From Nephrocerus scutellatus (lineage: Eukaryota > Arthropoda > Insecta > Diptera > Pipunculidae): a stretch of 64,000 bases of DNA. Below, piece by piece: positions 22,195-33,878 of the stretch (within the stretch, counting starts at the first letter, position 1; every line of letters begins with the position of its first letter). Position numbers and translations under genes: made by a program. Where the stretch lies: the NCBI GenBank assembly GCA_947095585.1, contig OX352761.1, positions 57,148,432 through 57,212,431 of the forward strand. Direction: 5' to 3'. The notes beneath the pieces were generated by a model. The model did no database searches, was not told the origin of the DNA, and saw only the letters and a program-made list of their open reading frames with translations.

Positions 22195-22690
22195 TGGGTT
22201 GTTTTTTTATTAACGATCTTCTGTCTGCAACTTATAATCCTATACATTCCTTCGTTGACGACAGTACTCTAAACTTCTCTTATTAATGTTCACAGGTTCA
22301 AGTCCTTTCTCCTCGGATGTGGAACTAGAACAACAGCGTATGTTAAGTTCGTTAAATTCAGACCACGATCAATTCGAATTTAGCGCTTCCCAAACCCAAT
22401 CGGGCATCTTTCGCTGAAGCGAAATAGTAACCTTCAGCCATTATCCATGAATGGCACTAGCATTGAGGAAATTGAAAAACTAGTAATTCTTGGTACAAGG
22501 CATTCATTCGCTCCAAACTCGAGTATAACCGTCATGTCTGGTCAGGTGCACCTAAGACCACTTTCCATCTGCTTGACAAAATATCGAACCGGGCGATAAA
22601 ACTTATAGGTGACAAAAATATTGACTTTGTTTGTCGTAAGTCGACGTTCCGCTATCAGGCGGAGAAGAGAATTCGACGGGAAGAAATATT
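22195..22690 (+). pseudogene. LINE reverse-transcriptase remnant (CR1/jockey type)
   Basis: Plus-strand pieces include FINDLLSATYNPIHSFVDDSTLNFS (RT palm with VDDS at the active site; about 22202-22283) and, after frameshifts, SKLEYNRHVWSGAPKT and LLDKISNRAIKLIGDKN (about 22505-22625). This order is that of CR1/jockey-clade LINEs just after the palm. It has the opposite orientation to the LINE remnant at 20900-21600, so they are separate insertions. Frames are broken. Confidence 0.8.
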
Positions 22691-22699
22691 TTAATTAAA

Positions 22700-23770
22700 A
22701 TATTTGAATTTACTTAATTTTTAGTTCTAGACTTTAGTCTTAGATCTTATTTCAATTTCTTCTTAATTTCTACTATAGACAAGCCCGCTGTCGTCATCTA
22801 TGCTGCGACTTGTCTAGAGTGTAGATCTTAGTTCAATTTCTTCGAATTATACCCAAACTTCTGGGTTTAAACTAAGTTAGATTTGATTAATTAATCAATC
22901 GGATCGATTTATTATCCATCGGTACAATCATCGATCAGTAGTATCGACCCGATATCGGTTCAATTATTCTTCCGGCCTCAATATCATTTCTACTCTTACG
23001 CAACATCAGTCACTGTGCAATGCAATTGTACTGTACTTATGTACAAAATGCCGTGCCATGGTAAAGTAAATAACACGGGGACTGCACTACATAAGTATCT
23101 TAATTCGTTGATAATTGAAATACACTGCCGATCACTCGCTTATTAGATGTTCCACTAGGTGTCAATTGACAAGGGTTTGTCGTATCACATGTAACCCCGA
23201 GACATCGGTTAGGTTTTAATGGGATATACGTCATAATACACACTGTACAGCTAGAAGTTAAAAATGTCTCCTGTTTGTCAATGTTTTACCGGTTTTTCTA
23301 TTAAAGTTGATACAGAGAAATAGCCAGTTGCATTCCGCCGCTCAATGAATTCAACCGCAATACACTTAGCGCTTTGAATGCTTAACGTTATCAGTTTACC
23401 CGTAAACCTATTTTAGACGTACTGTTAAGTTTAGATACTCTTTCTTTAGTCGTATAACACAAACGTGAAATGCTTTACCAAGCTCTGAATTCCAGCATCA
23501 CTATGATCCGCATGCAGTCAAAATACATGCACACATCAACGTTCTCTTTTGCATTCCTTGATACTGTTACGAATAATAGTTAGTAGCTCATACAATAGAA
23601 TTCAAATCCTTAAATAAATCCCAATGTAAATACTGCATACTAAAAATAAGCACTTTTATGTAGCATACTTTTAGGCTGTACGACTTTAGATTATTTCAAA
23701 TGTAACCGCCAGCAAGTTTGAATCTTTATGTACTGTTCAAAAATGTAGTCAAACCGGTTTGTGCGGTCAC
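22700..23770. other. Intergenic; possible LINE 3' tail, otherwise unknown
   Basis: The first 150 bp contain a repeated TTCAATTTCTTC and an inverted AGACAAG/CTTGTCT, perhaps the LINE 3' untranslated region. From about 22850 on I see no gene or named repeat. Confidence 0.35.
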
Positions 23771-23774
23771 AAAC

Positions 23775-23817
23775 CTAATCCACTTCTCAGTGCAGTGAAT
23801 GCAGAGAAGTGGATTAG
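23775..23817. other. Perfect 14-bp hairpin
   Basis: CTAATCCACTTCTC (23775-23788) and GAGAAGTGGATTAG (23804-23817) are exact reverse complements around a 15-nt loop. There is no T-run after it. It may be the remains of a small inverted-repeat element. Confidence 0.7.
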
Positions 23818-23939
23818 TTATTTGGAAGTCAAGTTGTAAAAGTTCTTGAAAAGTGATAAAGTTACAACCTAAGAGAATTAAAATCTTTTTGAGCGTGTGC
23901 TCTTAAATAAAAAAATGGAGGTGTGGACACAACACGACT

Positions 23940-24935
23940 TTCTTTTACAGACGGGACCGCAATCTTCAAATTTTCTAAAAAAATTAACCTGATTTCAAAT
24001 TTTATACACATGTCTATCTCCGATTGACAACAATTTTTGTAAAAAATTTGGAGACCCCTGGCCCTGGGTCGTGGGACCCTATACAAATTTTTTAAAAAAA
24101 TTAACCCGATTTTCTTCAAATTTTATACACATGAGTATCTCCGAGAGACAACACTTTTTGTAAAAATTTTGGAGACCCGGGACCCCAGGCTCGTGAGCCC
24201 CCATACAAATGTTTTAAAAAAATTAACCCGATTTTCTTAATATTTTATACACATGTGTATCTGCGATGGACAAAACTTTTTGTAAAATTTTTGGAATGAC
24301 TGGGCCCTGAGGTCCGAGGGTATTTTAAAATTAAATTATTTTAAATTTTTTAGTAGGAGATACATATGTGTGCAAAGTTTGAAGCGGGTTAATTTAAAAA
24401 ATATTAATATTAGAGCCCCTTCACTTCAAAATTTTTACAAAATCTGTTGTCACTGGAGATACACATGTGTAAAAAATTTGTATGGGAGCCTCGGACCTTC
24501 TGAGAGCGAACAAAATTGGGGTAATTTTTAAAAAATTTATATGGGCCCGATCATTCCGATATTTCAAAAAATGTACAAAAAGTTTTGTCCATCGGACATG
24601 TGTTTAAAATTTGAAGAAAAGTTGAAGGGTTAATTTTTAAAAAATTTATGTGGGCATACACATCAGGGCCCGATCACTTCAAAACTGTTAAGAAAAGTGT
24701 GTCCATCGGAGATACACATGTGTTTAAAATTTGAGAAAATCGGGTTAATTTTTAAAAAAAAATTATGGGCAAACCTGCGGCTCGAGGGTCCCAAAATGTT
24801 ATTAGAAAGTGTTGTCACCGGAAATACACATGTGTGCATGTGTACACATTCAATAAAATCGGTCTTTGGGAAGTGGATTAAAAAAAGTCAGCCAGTCCAC
24901 TAGCCACGGGCACGTGAAGTAAATATAGAGCATTT
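23940..24935. repeat. Helitron-like AT-rich tandem repeat, direct then inverted
   Basis: About three units of roughly 125-130 bp lie in plus orientation (about 23975, 24100, 24220) with TTTTATACACATG.GTATCTCC cores. Then from about 24350 the same units are inverted (GGAGATACACATGTG at 24454, 24708 and 24818). The right end, CACGGGCACGTGAAGTAAA near 24906, is the inverse of the 7073 terminus. The block therefore forms a large imperfect foldback. Minus-strand frames across it are incidental. Confidence 0.65.
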
Positions 24936-24959
24936 AAAAACAGTGAAATTCATTTGTTG

Positions 24960-25800
24960 AGTTTATTTATTTTGACGTTAACGTGTAGAGTTTAGTATTA
25001 ATATATAATATTCAATAGTACAACAGCATTATAATTTACATGAACTAGGGGGTTCAATACACAATAAAATGTGCAAGCATATAGTAAACAGCCGTCCTGC
25101 GACATCTCTGTCCCTTCTGCAGTCGAGCCACTTAACGGTCGCCTTAGAATTGCCCTTCTGCTAATATTACTATTTCGTAATATCTGCATTTACACTAACT
25201 GTTTCTTAGTATCGTATCGGCATTTGTGAGCTGCGTGCTGTTCTCGAAACTCGAGATCCATTAAGGATCAAAGTTCCTTTATCGCATCTCGATCGGTTTC
25301 TTATTTCAAACACCTGCCATCCGTACGTACTCTGCAGATTAGTGGTGGATGTGAATTCGGTAAACGAGTTGACAACAGATGTCGGTAGAGTGCAGCGAGA
25401 CTGTGGGTGGTCAGGGATTGAATAGTTGTGCCTGTCACAACACGTAGATATAACAGAACGCATCGTATGCATAATAATAATAACCGGCGCGACAGACCGT
25501 TGCGGTCTAGCTTCTCACGACCATTTGTGTTGTGTAAATATCTGGGATGCACAATATCTCTCAAGGTCGCAGTGCACAAGGCTTCTCAGCCCACCAACAA
25601 TAAATAAAAATATTTAAATGCACTTACCAAGGCTAGTATTTCTTACAAAAATAAAGTCGAAGTTTCTATCATTAGTATTAACAGATCAGTTTCCGCTAGC
25701 ATTGGTCAGGGCACATCAAATTAAGCTTTTTCTTAAATCCCCAATAAATGATGTAAATATTGGAGATAGACCCTTACTGTAGAACGATTTTTTTCTTAGA
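24960..25800. other. Host flank left of the LTR array, no gene recognised
   Basis: The overlapping frames at 25206-25617 on both strands match nothing I recognise. The stretch ends in ...CTTAGAATGT, of which ATGT is the target duplication of the retrotransposon array. A decayed LTR is possible but not shown. Confidence 0.35.
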
Positions 25801-25804
25801 ATGT
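25801..25804. other. Left target-site duplication (ATGT)
   Basis: ATGT lies directly before the first LTR base (TGTAACAATT at 25805) and matches ATGT directly after the last LTR base at 52314. A 4-bp duplication is usual for Ty3/gypsy integrases. Confidence 0.75.
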
Positions 25805-26441
25805 TGTAACAATTCCCCTCTAGACTGATCATAGGGGGGTGGTTGTTAACAGAAAAGGCACATTAGGGACCATTGCGCTAGGCGTCAGGGTATGGGACTG
25901 GGTGTTGACGGGTATAAGGTACAGGTGTAACCGCAGGAGGAGGGAAATGCCGTGCCCGCCTGTCGTCCGACTCCGCTACTGACCCTGCCTCATCCTCAAG
26001 GGTCTCCGCCTAAACGTACATCACCACCTTATTACGACAATAATTACGACAAATAAGAAGTTTTTCTTTTTTTTTTTTATTGAAAAAAAAGGAATTAATA
26101 TCTAGCCTTAAATCTGATTTTACGTTTAAGCATACTATTGTGAGATAAAAAAATATATAGATATAAAGAAATATATAGGATAATATAAGAAAAGATACAA
26201 GGGGTTTTTTTTTCTTATGGTGCACCAGCCCAAAGTTTATAAATGAGGTCAATTGACCACAACTTAAATGTACTATATATCGATATAATTTATGAATATA
26301 AGAAAAAAATACCTTATTACGTGATAACCTAGCAAAAAAAATTACATTATTTGTTGTTGATGATGACGGTTGAATGAGGGTCTTGACGGATGATTGCTGA
26401 AGATGATAACGATGTATTGATGGCGATGCTGCTGATGCTGA
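25805..26441 (-). mobile_element. LTR0, partial
   Basis: About 637 bp matching the first 630 bp (plus-strand order) of the other LTRs, from TGTAACAATTCCC to GATGCTGACAC. After that the sequence jumps into internal leader sequence (GATGAATGCTG) through a short filler CCTCGTGTCGTGTC. The missing part is more than half of the LTR and the whole coding region. Confidence 0.85.
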
Positions 26442-26454
26442 CACCCTCGTGTCG

Positions 26455-26930
26455 TGTCGATGAATGCTGTAAGAAGGAGGAGAGAGAGAAGAGAAAAAAA
26501 AATCCGAATGGCGAATGCAAAAAAAACCGTGTAAAAGAATACGAATTAATCAATGGATGGTGATGAGGATGAACCAAGGCAGAGCACAACGTCGGCCGAC
26601 AGGCAGGCACCGTCGTGTGGGGTTGAGGAGAGGGTGATATGGGATACAATTAAAAGGTCTGTGCTCAAGCACTCTTCCATAAGTCAAACAGCTAGGCTGG
26701 ACATGTCTTCCATGTGAAAAAAGAAATTTCCATTCGGAATGAGCAAAAAAAATCTTGAAATTTCAAAAAAAATTAAAGCTGGACATGCATTCGGAATGAG
26801 CAAAAAAAAAATCTTGAAATTTCAAAACAATCAAACCCTCAAGTATGAGTCAAACAGCTAAGCTGGACATGCATTCGTAATGAAAAATAAAATCTTGAAA
26901 TTTCAAAACAATCAAAGAAGCCAATACCAA
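26455..26930 (-). mobile_element. Internal leader remnant with tandem repeats
   Basis: Matches the untranslated leader of internal 1 (40175-40690), including GATGGTGATGAGGATGAACC and copies of an ~80-bp unit with AGTCAAACAGCTAAGCTGG and ACATGCATTCG(G/T)AATGA. No coding sequence is left. Confidence 0.85.
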
Positions 26931-26932
26931 CT

Positions 26933-26941
26933 TGGGCGCCA
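26933..26941 (-). other. Primer-binding site next to LTR1
   Basis: On the minus strand the LTR end ...GTTACA is followed by G and then TGGCGCCCAAGTTGG. TGGCGCCCAA matches the 3' end of insect tRNA-Lys-type primers. Confidence 0.7.
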
Positions 26942-28881
26942 CTGTAACAATTCCCCCTAGACTGATCATAGGGGGTGGTTGTTAACAGAAAAGGCACATT
27001 AGGGACCCGTCGCGGTCATTGTCGGCTAGTCGTCAGGGTATGGGAGTGGGTGTTGACGGGTATAAGGTGCCAGGTTTAACCGCAGGAGGAGGGAAATGCC
27101 GGGCCCGCCTGTCGTCCAACCCCACTACTGACCCTGACTCATCCTCAAGGGTCTCCGCCTAAACGTACATCACCACCTTATTACGACAATAATTACGACA
27201 AATAATTTTTTTTTTATTGAAAAAAAAAAAGAATTAATATCTAGCCTTAAATCTAATTTTACGTTTAAGCATACTATTGTGAGATAAAAAAATGGATAAA
27301 GAAATATATAGGATAATATAAGAAAAGATACAAGGGGTTTTTTTTTTCTATTGGTGCACCAGCCCAAAGTTTATAAATGAGGTCAATTGACCACAACTTA
27401 AATGTACTATATATGGATATAATTTATGAATATAAGAAAAAAAAACCTTATTACGTGATAACCTAGCAAAAAAAATTACATTATTTGTTGTTGATGATGA
27501 CGGTTGAATGAGGGTCTTGACGGATGATTGCTGAAGATGATAACGATGTATTGATGGCGATGCTGCTGATGCTGACACGAGGGTTTGACGATGATGATGA
27601 TTGAATTGAAAGCAAATGCGAAACAGTTTTCTTGTACTTGTTTTTATATTGGTTGCGTCCTTTTAAAACGAAAGCAACTACTTCGCTCGTTGCGCTAAGC
27701 ATTCCAACCAATGATAGACGCCACTGCAGGGCGACCGGCCGATCGAACACGCACTTGCACTTCCCCTGACCGATAAGCGACGACTTGTTGGTGTTGAGTG
27801 CTTGGTTATGGTGCGATGCAAGATGTTGCAATCTAATAGCGCCGCACAAACAAGATGCCTCGACGAGATGGAAATTTTATGGTTATTAACTTGGGAGAAA
27901 TTAATACGGTTTACATTTTCCTCTTTGATGATGTTCGCACAAAAAAAAATTGCACTGTACTATATTTCGCTTCAAATAAACATGGCCATTGACGAGTTTA
28001 TTCCTACTGCTTTTCAGGAAATTGGATCACTCTTTGGAAAAGGTACCACGGATTCATGTTAAATGTAAACAAAATATTGCGACTTTATGCTATGTATATA
28101 TTTTTTTTTTTTGAAAATTCTGACAAATTAATTTAACACTGCAAATCAAGCAAACAGAGACAATCAGTTAGTCACAACCCTTCTAGTTTGCAGAGAGAAT
28201 GTAAATCGCAGACCAAATGCTATTGGCGAGCCTACTAAGATTGGAACGCAAATATTCTATTTCACAAGGAATTTCGAAACTTCGGCAAATAAAAAATTTT
28301 CACTCCTTTCCGGACTCCTGTCAGAACTACTACGGATTTGCTGAGCACCTTCCCTTCAAATTATAGTGCGATTCTCTCACGCGAACTCTGTAACTTTTGG
28401 GTCCGAGTAGAGAGGCGAATTTAGCGAAGACGACGAACCAAACGAAAACGTAATAGGTGCTCCTTAGTACCCATTTATAAATTCCTTTTGTGTGTAGGTA
28501 CTCCACAGTCACGTAATTATATTAGGTATTTTATAATAGGATATATTATAATTTAAAATCTTATAATAATTCAAAAATCGGAAACAATGCACAGTGGTAT
28601 GAGTAACCGGTGTATTAATAATCGAAAATCTAATATTTTTGGTTTAAATGTACTGCCATTTACCCAATTTACACTGAACCGATAAGAAAAAAACCGAAAT
28701 GCGGATTTCTAAAAAAAAATCGCCAATAAGAAAAAATGTCGCGTACACGTTTTCTTTCTCACCATCAAGGTGTAGCTTATATTTAATGAGTATTTATTAT
28801 TATTATTATTATTATTATTGTTGGGTGGGCTGAAAAGCCTGGTACACTGCGACCTAGAGATCTATTGTGGATCCCAGATGA

Positions 28882-30612
28882 TTACCACTTTATGTGGTGG
28901 CTTAGTTCCTTAATGAATGCCATTACGTCTGACAGTTCGATTGAAGTGACATTCTGTCCTGGGACTGTGTAAGCCTTGAGGTACTTGAGTCTTTTCCTTA
29001 TAAGAGCATCACACACGAACAATATATGTTCTGGCGATTCTTTTGCTTTGTTGCAGAACCTGCAGTTGTCCGTCTGGGATTTTCCCATTTTCAATAGGTG
29101 TCTGTTGAATGGGCCGTGTCCCGTTATGTACCAGACTAGAGATCTGAGTGCATGACGGTTCAGTTTAATTGGCTTGTCTATATGTACAATGTTGTACTTA
29201 AGAAGCCTTTTGGTATGTTTCATCCCTGTTGACGATGCCCATTCAGCTTCGATGGCATTGTTGGCCCACTCTTTAATTTTGTTTTTGAGGTGGCTAAGGG
29301 AGTAGGCAATGCTTGGTTCCGGCCCAATGAAGGTACCTTCTGCGCCTTCTCTTGCGCAGAGATCTGCTGCCTCGTTCCCTGCAATGCCTGAGTGCCCTGG
29401 GGACCACATAAGGGTGATTTTATTAGTTTTGGCCAATTGTTTTAAGTGGCAGTAGCAGCTCCACGTTGTCCTTGTGTTGAAAGTAGGACCTTTTAGTGCA
29501 AGTAGTGCGGCCAGGCTATCTGAGATCATGTAAATCTCAGTTCTTCTGTATTTCCTTTTAGTGCATTCCAAGATGCAGGCTTCAAGTGCAATTGTTTCTG
29601 CCTGGAAAACGGTTGGGGAGTTGCCTAGGGGTATTCGCAGTGTGGTTCTGGGTCCGAATACTCCTGCTCCTGTTCCTGTATCTGTTTTAGATCAATCTGT
29701 GTACCAGATGGATGCATGATGGGGGAGGTTATTGATGATATTTTCAACTTGATGACGTTCTGGAATTCTAACCAAGAAGTTCCTTTGGAAATCAGTTGTT
29801 TTCATCATTTGTAGGACAATACCATGATCCGAGTTAATTTTGGAGATGATGTTTGTATGTCCTGGTCTGTTGGATTTAACCTGGTTGTGTATATTGAGAT
29901 TAGAGAGTCTTAAGCCAGCTTTTTTTTTAATGTGTATGTGAAGTGGTGTCAGTCCTATAATCTTCTCGAGGGCTGCCGTAGGGCAGCTCTTTATGGCACC
30001 TGTTGCACTAAGACAGATGAGTCTTTGTATCTTATTGAGTTTTGAGCGTGTCTTAAATTGCTCTGTTTTTGGCCACCATATTAAGGCTGCGTATGTCAGC
30101 CTAGGTCTGATAATGCTCTGGTATAGCCAAAGAGTCATTTGCGGGCTTATTCCCCACGTTTTGTTGAACATGCGTTGGCATGTGAAGTAAGCTTTATTAG
30201 CTTTGTTAATAATGTACGTCATATGGGAGTTCCATGTCAGTTTTTGATCGAACATAACTCCCAGATATTTGGCCTCCGGCATTATTTGGAGGACCTTGCC
30301 TTGGAAATTTATAATGGGAAGATTTATTTTTCTCCTCTTTGTGAAGATGGTTCACACTATCTTGTCTGGGTTGACACTTAGGTTCACCTTTTTACACCAA
30401 TCGTTTACTAGTTTGAGAGCAATTTGCATCCGTTCTGCTATCGTACTCTCGAATTTGCCACGGACCATAAGGACGAGGTCGTCCGCATAGCCAATATTGG
30501 TAATATGATCATTCTTAAGCCTTGGGAGTAACTGGTCCATCACCAGCAGCCACAAAAGAGGTGATAGGACTCCGCCTTGTGGGCAACCTCTGGTTGCCGC
30601 TACTGTGATGGC
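28882..30612 (-). pseudogene. LINE RT palm-thumb and RNase H (LTR1 copy)
   Basis: The RT palm reads RGCPQGGVLSPLLW-like sequence and GYADDLVLMV (active-site YADD, about 30500). The thumb frame has MPEAKYLGVMFDQKLTWNSH and RPRLTYAALIWWPK. The RNase H frame has YTD(stop)SKTDTG, MISDSLAAL, WSPGHSGIAGNEAAD and a C-terminal zinc-type NCRFCNKAKESPEHIL. Two TGA stops (after NPDKIV and after WYTD) are the only breaks in this stretch apart from the RTE. They are shared with the LTR2 copy, so the LINE was already defective before duplication. Confidence 0.85.
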
Positions 30613-30625
30613 TTCGTCGCCGAAT
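30613..30625. other. Left 13-bp target duplication of the RTE
   Basis: TTCGTCGCCGAAT here is repeated at 33866-33878. The uninterrupted LINE in LTR2 has it once (near 44357). Confidence 0.9.
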
Positions 30626-30801
30626 CTTCTTTTTCTTCTTTATGTCCTGTATCCCCTTATGGGTCCTAGGGCCTCTACTACGCCTACGCGCCATCGCGTG
30701 CGGTTCCTGGCAATGAGCTTCAGCTCTCTCCAACTCTTCCCCAATTGCCGCGCCTCCTCCTCAACTGTTCTGCGCCATGTATTTCCGGACGACCCGTTCT
30801 T

Positions 30802-32946
30802 CTACCATCCTGAGATAACGGGTTCCATTGCATTGCGTAGTTTGCTATGGAACTGTCGCCTTTTCGGAGTGTATGACCAATCCACTGCCACTTCCGTCGT
30901 TGGATGGTTGTGCCTATTGGTTCCTGACCCGTTCTCTGGTAAAGATGTTCGTTTAGAGATACGGTTAGGCCAGAAAACCCTTATGATGTTCCGTAGGCAC
31001 CTATTTACAAATGTTTGTAATCTTTTTGTGATAGTAGCGGTCACCTTCCAAGTGCTGCACCCATACAACAGCACAGATTCAACATTTGAGCGGAACAGTC
31101 GCAGCTTGGTGTTTAAGCTGATCGCATTGCTTCGCCATATCATGGACATCATTCCAAACACCGATTTTGCTTTGCCGATTCGGTTGGCAATGTCCTGTTC
31201 GGTTCCACCTTCGGTCGAGACAATACTCCCAAGATATTGGAAACTCTCTACTCTCTCTACCGGCTGTCCAGCAATGTTAACATGAGTAACTGAGTTAGTG
31301 CCGAGGTTGATGATTTTGGTTTTGGCAGTATTAATCTTCAAACCCGCAACATTTGCCTCCCTCTCCACATTTGTTGTCATTTGGTGCAGCTCCATAATTC
31401 TATGTGAGAGTAAACAAACGTCGTCAGCGTAATCCAGATGTTTGAGTTGAGATGTAAGAGTCCAACGAATTCCTCCGTTTCCAGTAGATAAAGCTGCGCG
31501 AAGTACATCGCTAATCACCAACAAAAAAAGTATCGGCGATAGAATGCAACCTTGTCGTACCCCACTTAGGATCTCGAATTCCTCTGACAGCTTTCCTCTA
31601 TGCAGCACATGACATTTAGAGCCATCATAGGTTGCTTTAATAATAGCTATTAGTTTATCGGGTATACCTCTCCTGCGCAAGGCAAGCCAGATAAACTGTC
31701 TGTTGACACTGTCAAACGCCTTCTCAAAATCGATGAACAGCAGGTGCAGTGGTGACCGGAATTCAACGCACTGTTCAATAATGATCCGCAGGGTGTTTAT
31801 GTGGTCTACACAGGAGGATCCAGTGCGGAAACCTGCTTGTTCGGCATCGAGTGTATCTTCCAGATGTTCCTTAATACGTTCAAGTACTACTTTGGCTATT
31901 ACTTTTGCAACTGCAGGGAGAACGCAAATGCCTCTCCAGTTTTCGCACTCCATAAGACTACCTTTTTTAGGGAGCTTGACAATCATTCCCTTCTTCCACT
32001 CTTCGGGGAAACTTTCTACCTCCCAAGCTCTCTCTACAAGAGAATATAAAAGCTCTGCTGATGTCGTTGGAGCTGCACGCAGAAGCTCTGCGGGTATACC
32101 ATCTAGTCCTACCGACTTGTTGCTCTTTAGTGCGTTAATCGCGGTAGCGATCTCGTCTTTACTGGGAGTTGAGGTGCGAATTCGGGAAATTGTTACTTCC
32201 GGCATTTCCGCTTGATTTAGGTGCATATCGTTAGCAAATACACGGTTAAGGACCGTAGAGAAATGCTCCTTCCATCGCTTGAGCTGATCCTCATCTGAAA
32301 CGAGTACGGTACCATCTAGGCCTTTCACCGGATGTTGGCTAGAGCGGTGACCACCTGTCAGCTCTTTGGTGATTCTGTAAACGGTTCTGCTATCGCACCG
32401 GCTCGCTGCTTCCTCTGCTTCTGAGGCCAGGTTGTTAATATAGTTACGCTTGTCACGTCTTACACTACGCTGCACTTCTCTCATTTTTCTTCGATACATG
32501 GACTCTAGCTCGCTCCTCGCTACTGCTGGGATATCTACAATACGAGCTTTAAGTAGTTTACGTTCTTCAATCCGCCTCCAGGTATCTTCGGTAAGCCACG
32601 TGCTGTGCCTTGCCTGGCTTCTACCAACAATACTTTCCGCTCCAGATGTGAAAACATTTTTCACAGCCTTCCAATGTTCCTGGATGGTTGTCGGCAGTGA
32701 GCTGCTGATTGCTTCCACTCCTTGCGATAAATGATCCCTTAATTGTTGGCGTACTGAGGGGATCTTTAGCCGGTCGATGTTATACCTAGGCATTCGGATG
32801 ATATTGCGGATTCTATGAACTGATGCAGTACGTAACTGGACAGTAGCTACCATAAGGTGATGATCACGTACCATACCCATGTCGGCTCCTCGTCTGTTTC
32901 GGACGTCTAACAGACAGCTCCTAAAACCCAGCTGACCTTGTGGCAA
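30802..32946 (-). pseudogene. RTE reverse transcriptase
   Basis: Open for 714 codons. Near the start are LLDVRNRRGAD and DHHLMVATVQLR (end of the endonuclease). The RT contains SVGLDGIPAELLRAAP, LFIDFEKAFDSVNR, GVRQGCILSPILFLL and LDYADDVCLL (catalytic YADD), then GLKINTAKTKI and YLGSIVSTEGG. The C-terminal part shifts frame after RVFWPN, and the true end (RNRTRWRVGVVEAL in another frame, about 30690) lies beyond. The catalytic core looks intact, but the frame break and the join to the endonuclease make the whole element defective. Confidence 0.88.
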
Positions 32947-33581
32947 GTCTTATGCTCAAACATGGTGCCTCCTATAACAAGGTTGTTGGTGTTGCAGAAA
33001 TCAACAAATCTTTCACCATTGTCATTTCGTTCGCCGAGGCCGTGCTTCCCAATCACATGCTTGAGTCCTTCATTGTCGTTGCCAACCTTGGCATTCAAAT
33101 CCCCCATCACGATGACGATATCTCCGTTCGGCGTTGCGTTGAATACTGCGTTTAGTTGATTGTAGAAGTTGTCCTTTTCATCCTCAGTCGAGGGATTCGT
33201 TGGGGCGTAGCACTGTATGATCGTGACGCGCCGTACTCTAGTCCGAAATCTGGCCGATATGATCCTATCACTATGCGGGTGCCAGGAAATTAGGCCTCTA
33301 CGTGCTGTTGGCGTTAGCAGCAGACCCACTCCAGATTCACGAGTACTGCCGGAGGGTTTGCCAGAGTAGAGTAGCACAGTGTTACACGTTGGGGATTGGT
33401 ACTCTCCCGCGTCGAACCATCTTACTTCACTCACTCCCAGTATGTCCAAATTATATCGAAGAAACTCACGTTCCAGTTGAAGAAATCTGGCATTATGAGG
33501 TCCTTCACTTCCAGAGTCAAGGAGCGTCCTCACATTCCAGAAACCAATCTTAGTCCGGGTACAATAGCCAAAAGTCGTCAT
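32907..33581 (-). pseudogene. RTE apurinic-like endonuclease
   Basis: A 224-codon frame with TKIGFWNVRTLLDSG at the start, DILGVSEVRWFDAGEY (catalytic Glu region), VTIIQCYAPTNPSTEDEK, IVMGDLNAKVGNDN (catalytic Asp/Asn) and RFVDFCNTNNLVIGGTMF. This is the exonuclease-endonuclease-phosphatase fold that nicks target DNA for LINE priming. After HKVSW the frame is lost, and a short stretch before LLDVRNRRGAD is deleted. Confidence 0.88.
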
Positions 33582-33865
33582 TATTCGATCATTACTTATC
33601 CGAGGCGTTGTGTCAGTTTCAGTAGCGGGTATTTTTCGGTACCGCAGGGTGCTAGCCCACGTTACCTAGACTAGAAACGCTAGACCGTTCGCACTTGCAG
33701 TTTTAGCCTACATGTATAAGGATTTATACACATAGTTGCCCGGGGACCACCACGAGGAGGTAGAGCAAGCACTACATCACGAACTTGATTGTTACGCTAC
33801 TGGCCCAAACCAAGTTTTGAGCAGTCAGTAGTTTCCCGATCAATCGCAATGCAGATCCCCGTCTT

Positions 33866-33878
33866 TTCGTCGCCGAAT
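33866..33878. other. Right 13-bp target duplication of the RTE
   Basis: TTCGTCGCCGAAT, identical to 30613-30625; beyond it the LOA-like LINE resumes. Confidence 0.9.

Larger units (their letters stand above)
30626..33865 (-). mobile_element. Near full-length RTE-clade LINE nested in the LOA-like LINE
   Basis: 3240 bp between two copies of TTCGTCGCCGAAT. On the minus strand it has about 280 bp of 5' sequence, an endonuclease frame, an RT frame and a short A/G-rich tail (AAGAAGAAAAAGAAG, complement of 30626-30640). Size, two-domain layout and lack of RNase H fit the RTE clade. It is absent from the LTR2 LINE, so it inserted after the LTR crossover. Confidence 0.88.

Noticed and set aside
23775..23817. 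Rho-independent terminator
   Set aside because: There is no following T-run and the context is eukaryotic.
27808..28062. Plus-strand frame of about 84 codons conserved in three LTRs
   Set aside because: It is antisense to the element, has no known domain, and its conservation is explained by recent duplication of the LTR.
28885..30600. UGA recoding (selenocysteine-type) in the LINE
   Set aside because: One UGA stands at a position that is normally Gly, no SECIS-like element was evident, and the LINE is truncated anyway.
31703..32215. Plus-strand 170-codon frame over the RTE
   Set aside because: It is the shadow of the RTE reverse transcriptase on the other strand.
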